DNA of 64,000 nt from Dehalococcoidia bacterium (GTDB taxonomy: Bacteria; Chloroflexota; Dehalococcoidia; SM23-28-2; RBG-16-64-32). Positions 7,563 to 15,307 of this stretch are shown piece by piece. The DNA lies in contig JAUSFE010000060.1 of the NCBI GenBank assembly GCA_030649945.1, forward strand, positions 1 through 64,000. The letters are read 5' to 3'. The translations under genes were made by a program, and so were the position numbers. Under the pieces are notes generated by a model that worked only from the letters and a program-made list of their open reading frames with translations, did not search any database and was not told the DNA's origin. How positions within the stretch are numbered: position 1 is the stretch's first letter; every line of letters starts with the position of its first letter.

Positions 7563-8999
7563 ATGAAGAGGTGGCCTTGGGCTTTGTCTGCGCTATCGAT
7601 CGTGGTGGCGCTAACGGTTGTGGGTTTCCTGACAAGCCCGGTCCAGGTGCGCGCGGCAATTGTGATTGAGGCGCCGTTCTCGCCGACGTACACGTTGTCT
7701 GACCTTGGCTCCGTGCCGGGCGTGCCAACGAGTTACGGGGGCATGACGTTCAAGTTTGACGACTCCAACACCCTCCTCATCGGTGGGGACGCGAATGCCG
7801 CGGGCGGCCACCTGTACTCCGCCGGCGTCGTGCGCGGCGCGGGCAACCACATCACCGGCTTCTCCGGCAGCGCCTCGATCTTCGCCGACGCCGCGAACAA
7901 TGATGGCGGAGTGTCTTACGGGCCGGGGAATGTGCTCTTTCTCGCACGCTGGCCGAACAACGAGATTGGACAGACCAAGGCGGGGAGCACGATCACGGAC
8001 AAGGTTGTGGCCCTCGGCCCGCTGGGAGTGGCCTCGTCTCCGGGCGGGGTGAACTTTGTGCCTCCGGGCTTCCCCGGCGCGGGCCAGCTCAAGTTCGCCA
8101 CGTACAGCGATTCCAGGTGGTATTCAGCGGCGTATACGGCGGACGGATCTGGCACGTACAACATCACGTCAGCCACCATGGAGGTAGCGCTGCAGGGCGG
8201 CCTGGAGGGCTTCACGTTTGTGCCTCCGGGCTCGGCGGTATTCCCGGCCAACAGCACTTTGCAGGCGGAATACAGCGCCGGCGTCATCTCCACGTACCAA
8301 CTGGACAGCAACGGCGACCCCTTGCCGGCCACACGACAGGAGTTCATCACCGGCCTGACCGGGGCTGAGGGCGCCGCGATCGACCCGGTCACCGGCGACT
8401 TCCTGTTCTCGACGTTCGGCGGGGGCGACCGCATCATCGTCGTCCAGGGGTTCGAGCCGCCGCCCACAGGCTCGCCCAGCCCCTCAGCCTCGCCCAGCCC
8501 CACGCCATCGCCAACGCCGTCCGCAACGCCAACGCCGACGGCCACGGGAACAGCCACGGTCACACCAACGCCGACGGCGACTGCCACGGGAACAGCCACA
8601 GTCACACCAACGGCAACGGCTACGCGGACGGCTACGGCGACACCGACGCATTCCCCTACCCCCACACACACGGCGACGGCGGCGCCTTCGCCGACGCCTC
8701 ACGGGCAGTCCTTGCTCTGGGGCGACTTCGATTGCAGCGGCTCGCTGACCATCGGCGACGCGCAGAAGATAGCGCGCAGCCTGATCAGCCTGCCGGTCTC
8801 GCAGGCGCCGGATTGTCCTCAACCGGGACAAGAGGTGATGGTGAATGGCACGCCGCGCATGTGGGGGGACCTTGACTGCCAGAACGGCGTCACGATCGGC
8901 GATGCGCAGAAGACTGCTCGCAAGCTGATCGACCTCCCGGTCGGCCAGGGGCCCGGGTGTCCACTCCCCGGCGCGACCGTGGACGTGGCGACCGGCTAG
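7563..8999 (+). CDS. Secreted protein with Thr/Pro linker and C-terminal dockerin-like pair
   Basis: 478 residues. A signal peptide (MKRWPWALSALSIVVALTVV, cleavage near VRA) is followed by a ~280-residue globular domain rich in Gly and aromatic residues. That domain contains TLLIGGDANAAGGHLYS and DPVTGDFLFSTFGGGDRI, reminiscent of beta-propeller/NHL-like extracellular domains. A Thr/Pro/Ser linker (TPTPTATGT type) follows, then two dockerin-like repeats (WGDFDCSGSLTIGDAQK and WGDLDCQNGVTIGDAQK) matching those of the gene at 621. The reading frame was taken from the ATG at 7563 with a good ribosome site; the longer upstream frame is a shadow of the previous gene. Confidence 0.75.
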   Translation: MKRWPWALSALSIVVALTVVGFLTSPVQVRAAIVIEAPFSPTYTLSDLGSVPGVPTSYGGMTFKFDDSNTLLIGGDANAAGGHLYSAGVVRGAGNHITGFSGSASIFADAANNDGGVSYGPGNVLFLARWPNNEIGQTKAGSTITDKVVALGPLGVASSPGGVNFVPPGFPGAGQLKFATYSDSRWYSAAYTADGSGTYNITSATMEVALQGGLEGFTFVPPGSAVFPANSTLQAEYSAGVISTYQLDSNGDPLPATRQEFITGLTGAEGAAIDPVTGDFLFSTFGGGDRIIVVQGFEPPPTGSPSPSASPSPTPSPTPSATPTPTATGTATVTPTPTATATGTATVTPTATATRTATATPTHSPTPTHTATAAPSPTPHGQSLLWGDFDCSGSLTIGDAQKIARSLISLPVSQAPDCPQPGQEVMVNGTPRMWGDLDCQNGVTIGDAQKTARKLIDLPVGQGPGCPLPGATVDVATG

Positions 9000-9073
9000 C
9001 GGCATTAGTCCGTCGATACTTCGCCATCCGGCCGTTTGACTTCGCCCGGAGTGAGCGGGACAATGACGGCGTC

Positions 9074-9235
9074 ATGGTGACGAAGCAGGCGATCGACGGG
9101 AGGAAGCGCGCGCCCCCCAGGTTTCGGGAGAAGCCGGCCAGGAAAGACACCACTGTTGAAACGCTCCGAAGGGTGCTGGGGTCTGTGAAGGCGAACCGCC
9201 AGTTTGATGTGATGGAGATATTAAAGAGGCATTAG
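9074..9235 (+). CDS. Small antitoxin-like protein upstream of PIN toxin
   Basis: 53 residues from the ATG at 9074, highly basic in the first half (RKRAPPRFREKPARK) with a C-terminal helix (VETLRRVLGSVKANRQFDVMEILKRH in overview). Its TAG stop overlaps by one base with the GTG of the following PIN gene, the arrangement typical of toxin-antitoxin pairs. I recognise no DNA-binding domain; the antitoxin role rests on position and size. An alternative in-frame start at 8957 lies inside the preceding gene and is unlikely. Confidence 0.5.
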   Translation: MVTKQAIDGRKRAPPRFREKPARKDTTVETLRRVLGSVKANRQFDVMEILKRH

Positions 9236-9732
9236 TGCCGGCGGAGGCAGTGAGGTTCTCGCGGGAGGAGCTGCCCGAGCTCCTCTTTTTTGATACCAGC
9301 TTCATCCTTGCCGTTGTCTTTGTCCACGAGGTGCATCACGAACCGTCGGTAGAATTCCTCGCTCGGCTGAAGTCTGCGGCGGCTCTCGTAGTTGTCTCTC
9401 CCGTACTTCGACTCGAGTACTTCAACGGCTGGCGTCGAGCTATGGTGGAGGGAGTAGTCGGGCGAAGCCGGGGCGCTGACGAGAGCGAGCGCCGCCGGCT
9501 GTTCGGCATGGCGCAGGGCGTCCTGGACGACATGCTGGCCCATTTCCGCGTGCGCGAAGTCCGTTTGACCGAATCCGTTCAGGACCGGACGGTTGAGTTG
9601 ATGAAGAAGCACAACCTACAGTCGCTGGATGCGGTTAACGTCGCCGCCGCACTGGAAATCGGCTGCCGCGATATCGTGAGCCTCGACGACGACTTCAGGC
9701 GCGTCGAGGGCGTTCGCCTCTGGATGCCGTAA
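9235..9732 (+). CDS. PIN-domain ribonuclease toxin
   Basis: 165 residues. The PIN-fold acidic residues are in place: Asp20 (FFDTSF), Glu61 (RLEYFNG), Asp132 (SLDAVNVAAALE) and Asp151-153 (LDDDF). VapC-type PIN toxins are Mg-dependent RNases, usually cutting tRNA or rRNA, and are neutralised by the protein encoded just upstream. The GTG start at 9235 overlaps the upstream stop, indicating translational coupling. The protein is longer than many VapCs (about 130-140), with an insertion between residues 65 and 110. Confidence 0.85.
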   Translation: MPAEAVRFSREELPELLFFDTSFILAVVFVHEVHHEPSVEFLARLKSAAALVVVSPVLRLEYFNGWRRAMVEGVVGRSRGADESERRRLFGMAQGVLDDMLAHFRVREVRLTESVQDRTVELMKKHNLQSLDAVNVAAALEIGCRDIVSLDDDFRRVEGVRLWMP

Positions 9733-10413
9733 CTAGCCGCGAAACGGCTTCAGCGCCTCGGTCTCCGCGTCGCTGATGCGGACGTGGACGACTCCGTCCA
9801 GGACCTCGGTCACGTAGGCGATGGGCAGCACTACGTCGTGGGGGAAAAGGACGCCGCGGCGCACGACCAGGGCCTCGATCTCCTCGCTGGCCTCGTTCAC
9901 CAGCACACGCTCCACGTCACCGATGTGCTTGTGCGGCTCCTCCCGCCAGACCGGGGCGTCGTTGAGGATGTGGCGTTCGAAGCGGGCGCGGCGGAAGCTC
10001 TCGCCGGGGACGGCGATGCCTGTGAGGAGGCTGGAGAGCGAGGCTGCGATGGCGAGGCCGGTGTCCCAGAGCAGGTGGCCGCGGCCTGCCTCCGCCTCAG
10101 GCGGACCGGAGCGAGGCGCCGCGAAGAAGTACTGCTCCGCGTAGAGCGGCAGCCGCCGGAACTGCGACTCCGTGCAGGCGAGGAGCACGCGCTTCTCCTG
10201 CGCGTCCTCCATCTGGCCTATGGGGACGTTCACGAGGCGAGGCGAGCCGAAGCCCGGCTCCGGGAAGTGGGGGCCGGCGTGGACGACGATGTGGGTGACC
10301 TCGTTATCGCGCGGGTCAAGGACGACGGCGTGCAGCTTGCCCACGTCGCGCTCGTCGCTGGTCATCACGTCGGCGCCGGGGTGCAGGTTGTCGATGGCGT
10401 GCTTACGAGGCAT
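9733..10413 (-). CDS. Protein with two PRC-barrel domains
   Basis: 226 residues from the ATG at 10413. Two PRC-barrel-like domains: residues ~8-80 (GADVMTSDERDVGKLHAVVLDPRDNEVTHIVV in overview) and ~150-220 (HIGDVERVLVNEASEEIEALVV and FPHDVVLPIAYVTEVLDG). A weakly hydrophobic linker lies between them (GLAIAASLSSLLTG). PRC barrels serve in RNA processing and photosystem or membrane-associated proteins; the function here is unknown. It starts 2 bp after the enoyl-CoA hydratase stop, so the two are co-transcribed. One dispersed palindrome (10091-10107) lies in frame inside the gene, encoding part of RSGPPEAEAG. Confidence 0.75.
   Translation of the reverse strand: MPRKHAIDNLHPGADVMTSDERDVGKLHAVVLDPRDNEVTHIVVHAGPHFPEPGFGSPRLVNVPIGQMEDAQEKRVLLACTESQFRRLPLYAEQYFFAAPRSGPPEAEAGRGHLLWDTGLAIAASLSSLLTGIAVPGESFRRARFERHILNDAPVWREEPHKHIGDVERVLVNEASEEIEALVVRRGVLFPHDVVLPIAYVTEVLDGVVHVRISDAETEALKPFRG
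10091..10107. repeat. Dispersed palindrome, copy 2 (inside PRC-barrel gene)
   Basis: TCCGCCTCAGGCGGACC at 10091-10107, the same core as the copy at 6435. It is in frame within the linker of the PRC-barrel protein. Confidence 0.65.
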
Positions 10414-10415
10414 TC

Positions 10416-11228
<813 letters not shown>

Positions 11229-11385
11229 TGGGGTCCTCCTGTTGGGCGCTGGGCAGGGCGGTATGCAGCCGCGCTAAGTATATCGAGTTGCGGAGGGGGC
11301 CACCACAGACGCGGGAGGGAGGCGCCGCGGGTTAACAAGCGGTAAACGGCGTAATGCGGCGCGCCGGCCGTTGTTATTAATGATT

Positions 11386-11538
11386 GGAGGAGGTGCGGTT
11401 CCCAGTTCACCGGTTGCGGGGCTGGTGGAAGGTCTTAGACGGACCAGGGGTGCGTGTGCACCTCCTCCGCAAATCGATAGCTCCCGGGGGTGCGGTGGTG
11501 AGGCCCCTTCCGCCTCGGCGGGAGGGGCCTCTTCTTCT
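11386..11538 (+). ncRNA. Candidate structured RNA A ending in a terminator
   Basis: A perfect 11-bp inverted repeat, GGAGGAGGTGC (11386-11396) with GCACCTCCTCC (11458-11468), encloses a GC-rich 61-nt segment with a smaller GGTC...GACC helix. It is followed by a strong terminator-like hairpin, GAGGCCCC (11500-11507) with GGGGCCTC (11524-11531), then TTCTTCTT. No credible protein is encoded here. I cannot assign it to a known RNA family (the SRP GGAAG motif and RNase P core are absent). The strand is inferred from the terminator. Confidence 0.5.
11500..11538 (+). terminator. Rho-independent-like terminator
   Basis: Stem arms GAGGCCCC and GGGGCCTC, with an inner CCGCC/GGCGG extension, followed by a U-rich tail TTCTTCTT. 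Confidence 0.6.
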
Positions 11539-11587
11539 TGTACTTGCGTGGACCGGACTTAGCCGGCTGTAAGGTCTTACCCCATAG

Positions 11588-11692
11588 CAAGTCAGGGTTT
11601 GCCTGACTTGACGGCCGACTGCGCCCATATTTAACGGGTAAGAAAAGGGTTAAAAATGGGTGAAGTCAGGGCTTTGCCTGACTTGACCCATT
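11588..11692 (+). repeat. Twin AAGTCAGG hairpins
   Basis: Two nearly identical hairpins: AAGTCAGG/CCTGACTT at 11589-11609 (loop about 5 nt) and at 11663-11684 (loop 6 nt). The second is extended by AATGGGT (11655-11661) pairing with ACCCATT (11686-11692). The duplication in 75 bp of noncoding DNA suggests functional structured elements. Confidence 0.7.
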
Positions 11693-11800
11693 ACGTGGTC
11701 TGTGCTAAGCCTTGTCCCGAACCGCCCGCCGAGACGAGGTGCCCGGAAGCCCCTGATCTCGGAGGTGGAGGATCGGCGACGGCTCGTCGCCGGTTTTTTT
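11642..11800 (+). ncRNA. Candidate small RNA B with intrinsic terminator
   Basis: A possible promoter (TTGACG 11608-11613, 16-bp spacer, TTTAAC 11630-11635) precedes an extended hairpin at 11655-11692. A second helix follows (CCGAGA...TCTCGG around 11729-11762), then a textbook terminator at 11775-11800: GGCGACG, GCT, CGTCGCC, GG, seven T. There is no open frame of substance. The family is unknown to me; the 5' end is approximate. Confidence 0.5.
11775..11800 (+). terminator. Rho-independent terminator
   Basis: A perfect 7-bp stem, GGCGACG/CGTCGCC, with a 3-nt loop, followed by GG and seven T residues. Confidence 0.85.
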
Positions 11801-11854
11801 GTTTGTCGCGAGGGGAGGCGCGCCAGCAAACCGATAGCTCGCTGACAATATAAA

Positions 11855-11997
11855 GCCCCGCACGGCCGGAACCATACGGGGCAAGCAAGAGGACGCCGCG
11901 TTAACAGAGCCCTTTGCCGTCTTGCATTGTATGGCGGGTCGGCTAAGCGGACAAGGGGCCGGTCCTTCGGATTTTCTTCAGTCCGGCCGTGCGGGGC
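11855..11997 (+). ncRNA. Candidate structured RNA C (16-bp closing stem, branched)
   Basis: A perfect 16-bp inverted repeat, GCCCCGCACGGCCGGA (11855-11870) with TCCGGCCGTGCGGGGC (11982-11997), closes a 111-nt interior. Inside, CCATAC (11872-11877) pairs with GTATGG (11929-11934), with an internal GCAAG/CTTGC helix. The remaining strand forms CCG-x6-CGG, giving a multibranch junction. It lies 78 bp before the response-regulator gene, so it could be a leader element or a stand-alone RNA. I cannot match it to a known riboswitch or to 6S or SRP RNA. Confidence 0.55.
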
Positions 11998-12074
11998 ACC
12001 ACCCCTGACTTGTCAAAGGAGGCGGTGCCTAGCGCGGCTTAATTGTTGCCCCGACTGATCGACGAAGGAAGGAA

Positions 12075-12902
12075 GTGCGCAAGCATGAGACGTACACCTG
12101 GCGTGAGCGGCCTGAGCGCTGGCGGATGGGCCTGAGGGCCAACGTGAACGTGCTTATCGTCCACAACGGTGTGTTGAAAGATGTGGTCTGCGCCCTGCGG
12201 CTAGGGTGGGCAAGCGCGGCCATTACGTACGCGCGCACGCACAGGCAGTCACTGGACTGCGTGCTACTCGTCTCCTACGACCTGGTCGTCGTCGACACGG
12301 AGCTGCGTGACGGCGATGGACTGAATCTCTTGCGGGAAATCCGCCGTCACACCGACGCCGTCGTTATCGCCGTAACGCGCCGGTACGACGAGGGCGAGCT
12401 GTTAGCAGCGGTGGAAGCCGGGTCCGACGATTACATGCAGGTACCGGTGAGCCCGATGGCGTTCGTGGGCAGGGTCCGCGCCGCACTTCGCCGGGCCAGG
12501 CGTTCCAGCGGTGACGATGAGGACGCGGCCGCCTGCGGTGGCCTGGAGGTGGACCCTGCTCGATATGAGGCACGGCTCAACGGCCGCCGTCTCCGGCTCA
12601 CCCCCATAGAGTTTCAGCTACTCCTCCATTTGACCCGGCACGACGGGCGGGTAGCCAGGCACGCATCCTTGCGCAGTCTGATCTGGGGTGAGGACGGCGA
12701 CGTCTACGAGCCCTGTCTTCGCAAGTACATCCAGCACCTGCGCCAGAAGCTGGCCGAGGTGCCGGATAACGCAGTTTCCATCGTCACCGTGCCCTGGGTG
12801 GGCTACAAGCTGGTAAGCAGCGCCGGAGACAGCAAAGAGCCTCCCGACCAGGATCGGTCAGATGAGGCCGGCCCACGGCCGCGTCTCCTCCGGGCTCAGT
12901 AA
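12075..12902 (+). CDS. OmpR/PhoB-type response regulator with atypical receiver
   Basis: 275 residues. Residues ~22-140 form a receiver domain and ~150-250 a winged-helix DNA-binding domain (LTPIEFQLLLHLTRHDGRVARHASLRSLIW in overview, then LRKYIQHLRQKLAEVPDNAVSIVTVPWVGYKL). The phospho-acceptor Asp appears present (LVVVDTELRDGDG). However, the usual acidic pair after beta-1 is replaced by HN (VLIVHNG) and the invariant Lys by Val (DYMQVPVSP). Such receivers often work without phosphorylation. No histidine kinase is nearby. The GTG at 12075 has AAGGA six bases upstream. It is the first gene of the matrix-like cluster and the probable regulator. Confidence 0.85.
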   Translation: MRKHETYTWRERPERWRMGLRANVNVLIVHNGVLKDVVCALRLGWASAAITYARTHRQSLDCVLLVSYDLVVVDTELRDGDGLNLLREIRRHTDAVVIAVTRRYDEGELLAAVEAGSDDYMQVPVSPMAFVGRVRAALRRARRSSGDDEDAAACGGLEVDPARYEARLNGRRLRLTPIEFQLLLHLTRHDGRVARHASLRSLIWGEDGDVYEPCLRKYIQHLRQKLAEVPDNAVSIVTVPWVGYKLVSSAGDSKEPPDQDRSDEAGPRPRLLRAQ

Positions 12903-12977
12903 CTCCTCAACAAAACCCCACTTCAGTCACAAATCATTCACAACACCGCCACAGACGGCTGCGTATCCTCTCCTGCC

Positions 12978-13538
12978 GTGGACAACCTCGTGCTGATCAT
13001 CGATCCGGACGAGATTGAGCGCCGCTATATGGCGGCGATTCTAGCCGCAGACGGGTTCGCTCTCATACAGGTGGGCGGCGCCATCGAAGGCATGGTGCAA
13101 ACGATGGAACATGACCCTGCGCTCATAGTCATCGCGGAGGAAGCGGGTCCTGTCGGCGTGCAAGAAGTGATACCTATCTTCCGCCGGCTGACAGCCGCAC
13201 CGCTGATGATCGTTGGTGGCGGCGGTGGCGGCGGTGGCAGCGAAGAGGGGGCGGCCCTTATGGGAGAAGGTGACTACCACCTGGCGCGACCACTTCGCGC
13301 CCCGGAGCTCGCCCTCAGAGCGCGCATGCTGGTCCGCCGCAGAGACCCCGCCGGGCAAAGGGTGAAGATGGGACCGCGGCTGCAACGTTGCGCAGAAGGG
13401 CCAGCGAGGAGGAGCAACGATCGCGCCCGGACAGCGGATTTGACAGTGGTGGGGCGTCGAGGGGTTCATGGGGAGGACCAGTGCAGCGGCCTGAGCGCTG
13501 GCCTGGGGTCGGCGGGGGCACAGGGGGAAGCAGCCTGA
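12978..13538 (+). CDS. Stand-alone degenerate receiver-domain protein
   Basis: 186 residues. Residues 1-118 follow the receiver fold: LVLIIDPDEIERRYMAAIL (acidic pair kept), DPALIVIAEEAGPVG where the phospho-acceptor Asp is lost (Ala, next to Glu-Glu), and YHLARPLRAPELALRARML at the end. A GGGGGGGG run (GGT/GGC repeats, ~13213-13242) sits in the loop after beta-4. The last ~65 residues are low-complexity and may be non-functional read-through. GTG start; TATCCT lies only 9 bp upstream, so the message could be leaderless. It probably acts as a non-phosphorylated signalling partner of the preceding regulator. Confidence 0.65.
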   Translation: MDNLVLIIDPDEIERRYMAAILAADGFALIQVGGAIEGMVQTMEHDPALIVIAEEAGPVGVQEVIPIFRRLTAAPLMIVGGGGGGGGSEEGAALMGEGDYHLARPLRAPELALRARMLVRRRDPAGQRVKMGPRLQRCAEGPARRSNDRARTADLTVVGRRGVHGEDQCSGLSAGLGSAGAQGEAA

Positions 13539-13539
13539 C

Positions 13540-15168
13540 ATGCGCTCTCTCCTGCTGGGCTTGGGCGCCGCGGTCGTCATCGTGGCCACACTCGCTAGCC
13601 TCCCGTTCTTTCGATCGCGTGGCGTCGGCCTAAACACTGGTTCAGTGGCTGGCGTGCTCCGTGGGTTAGCGGCATACCTGCGCAGGCCCTCAAAGGGCGC
13701 GATTGCAGCGGTCCTTGTGATCGTCTTTGGAATTCTTGCGATGGCGCCCAACTTGGGGGCATTCACATCGCAGTGGGTGAATGTCACCGCCCGTGTAACT
13801 CAGCCACCCACGATCCAGAAGTCCGTGCTGGCTGACCCCCTTATCACCCAAGCCCAGGTCGACACGATAACCCAGGCCTCCACCGGAGTTGCCGGCTGCC
13901 TCGCCGCCGACACGCAACCCCCCATCGAGGTGCCCACTCACACCTGCGTCTGGTGGGTCGTGCGCATCACGGTAACCAACTCGACGGGCGGCGATATGCA
14001 CGACGTCATGGTGGTGGACCGCTTTGGCGCAGAGCTGGGTGTGAACGAATTCTTGGACTATGTGCCGGTAGAGGTTGTCACCATTGCCCACAGCCGCGGC
14101 CAGTCCTCTTCAGGGCCCGCTACGTTCGAAACCCAGTTCCGCGTCGTCTGGTGCGTCACGGACGGCGAGCCCGGGGCCGTCGACCCCATCAACGATAACA
14201 CCTGTGTCGACCCGGTGCCGCCCCAGCCCCTGTTGGCGGGCGAAAGCGAGTTTATCGACCTTCTCGTGTTTACGAAGCTCAACCCCTCTGGCAGGCAGGA
14301 GTACACGACACCCGGCACCTACACGATGAATAGCGGCGCCACTGTGAAATGGGAGCAGGGGGCCCCTGGAGGTCCTCAGGGCAGCGACGGCACGTCCTCT
14401 ATCGTTGTGACGGCGGCCGACCTGTCGGCTACGCCCACAGCTGCGCCAGACGCCGCGGCGCCGCCCACTGCCACGCCGGACCCGGTGCCCACGCCCACTG
14501 CCACGCCGGACCCGGCGCCGACGCCCACAGCGACGCCAGACCCGGCGGCCACGCCCACGGCCACGCCCACGTCAACACCCACGGCCACGGCCACGGCCAC
14601 GCCCACGGCCACGCCCACGGCCACGCCCACGGCCACGCCCACGGCCACGCCCACGGCCACGCCCACGCCCACGTCAACACCCACGTCAACACCCACACCC
14701 ACGCCGGAGCCCGGTGCCTGCGCCGGCCCCGTCGACAGCACCATCACCGGCACCAGCGCGTCCGAGACCCTTGAGGGGACCTCCGGCCGCGACCACATCA
14801 TCGGCAACGGCGGGAGCGACACGATCAACGGCCTGGGCGGCGCCGACTGCATCGAGGCCGGGCCGGGCAAGGACATCATCAGCGGCGGCGGCGGCGACGA
14901 CGAGATTCGCGCGGGCGACGGCGCCAACAACGTCGAGGGCGGCGGCGGCAAGGACATCATCACCGCCGGCTCGGGCGACGACACCATCGACGGCGGCAAC
15001 GGAAACGACACCATAAACGCGGGCGACGGTGCCAACAACGTCGAGGGCGGCGGCGGCAAGGACATCATCACCGCCGGCTCGGGTGACGACACCATCGACG
15101 GCGGCGGCGGCATCGACAGCTGCGACGCCGACGGCGGCGCCAATACAGTCATCAACTGCGAGCCTTGA
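13540..15168 (+). CDS. RTX-repeat surface protein with SipW-type N-terminus
   Basis: Up to 542 residues. The hydrophobic segment GAIAAVLVIVFGILAMA is preceded by basic residues and followed by SQWVNVTARV, nearly the same as QWVNVQARV in the TasA-like protein at 15308. A beta-sandwich-like domain (~80-280), a long Thr/Pro linker (TPTATPTATP type, ~300-385) and RTX-like Gly-Asp repeats (GGGGKDIITAGSGDDTIDGG pattern, ~410-535) follow. RTX repeats bind calcium and typically mediate secretion or adhesion. An extra hydrophobic segment at 1-24 suggests the true start may be a downstream GTG near 13651. Two ~70-bp stretches of the RTX region are near-identical. Confidence 0.7.
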   Translation: MRSLLLGLGAAVVIVATLASLPFFRSRGVGLNTGSVAGVLRGLAAYLRRPSKGAIAAVLVIVFGILAMAPNLGAFTSQWVNVTARVTQPPTIQKSVLADPLITQAQVDTITQASTGVAGCLAADTQPPIEVPTHTCVWWVVRITVTNSTGGDMHDVMVVDRFGAELGVNEFLDYVPVEVVTIAHSRGQSSSGPATFETQFRVVWCVTDGEPGAVDPINDNTCVDPVPPQPLLAGESEFIDLLVFTKLNPSGRQEYTTPGTYTMNSGATVKWEQGAPGGPQGSDGTSSIVVTAADLSATPTAAPDAAAPPTATPDPVPTPTATPDPAPTPTATPDPAATPTATPTSTPTATATATPTATPTATPTATPTATPTATPTPTSTPTSTPTPTPEPGACAGPVDSTITGTSASETLEGTSGRDHIIGNGGSDTINGLGGADCIEAGPGKDIISGGGGDDEIRAGDGANNVEGGGGKDIITAGSGDDTIDGGNGNDTINAGDGANNVEGGGGKDIITAGSGDDTIDGGGGIDSCDADGGANTVINCEP

Positions 15169-15207
15169 ATTGATGGTGAGGGAAGAACCGCTGATGAGCA
15201 AATAACC

Positions 15208-15270
15208 GGTGAGGGCCTACCCGCCGTCGCATCTCAGGGGAGGTACGGGAAGGCGGCCCGGGCCCTCACC
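15208..15270 (+). promoter_or_regulatory. Structured leader of the TasA-like gene
   Basis: GGTGAGGGCC (15208-15217) pairs perfectly with GGCCCTCACC (15261-15270). Inside, CCGCC (15221-15225) pairs with GGCGG (15252-15256), giving a two-tier hairpin 20-80 nt ahead of an ideal ribosome site AAAGGAGGTG (15291-15300). It could be a regulatory leader or an RNA-stabilising element. Confidence 0.5.
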
Positions 15271-15307
15271 AACATCATATACCAATACGGAAAGGAGGTG
15301 AAAACCA

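Noticed and set aside
11386-11997. 6S RNA, SRP RNA, RNase P RNA or a known riboswitch
   Set aside because: None of the hallmark motifs I know (SRP GGAAG tetraloop motif, RNase P core, GEMM or ydaO consensus) is present.
14429-14698. Trp/Ala/Pro-repeat frame opposite the RTX protein linker
   Set aside because: The pattern is a by-product of the Thr/Pro repeats on the plus strand.
14575-14702. CRISPR or minisatellite array at the Thr/Pro linker
   Set aside because: It is a coding ACGCCCACGGCC-type repeat encoding the TPTA linker.
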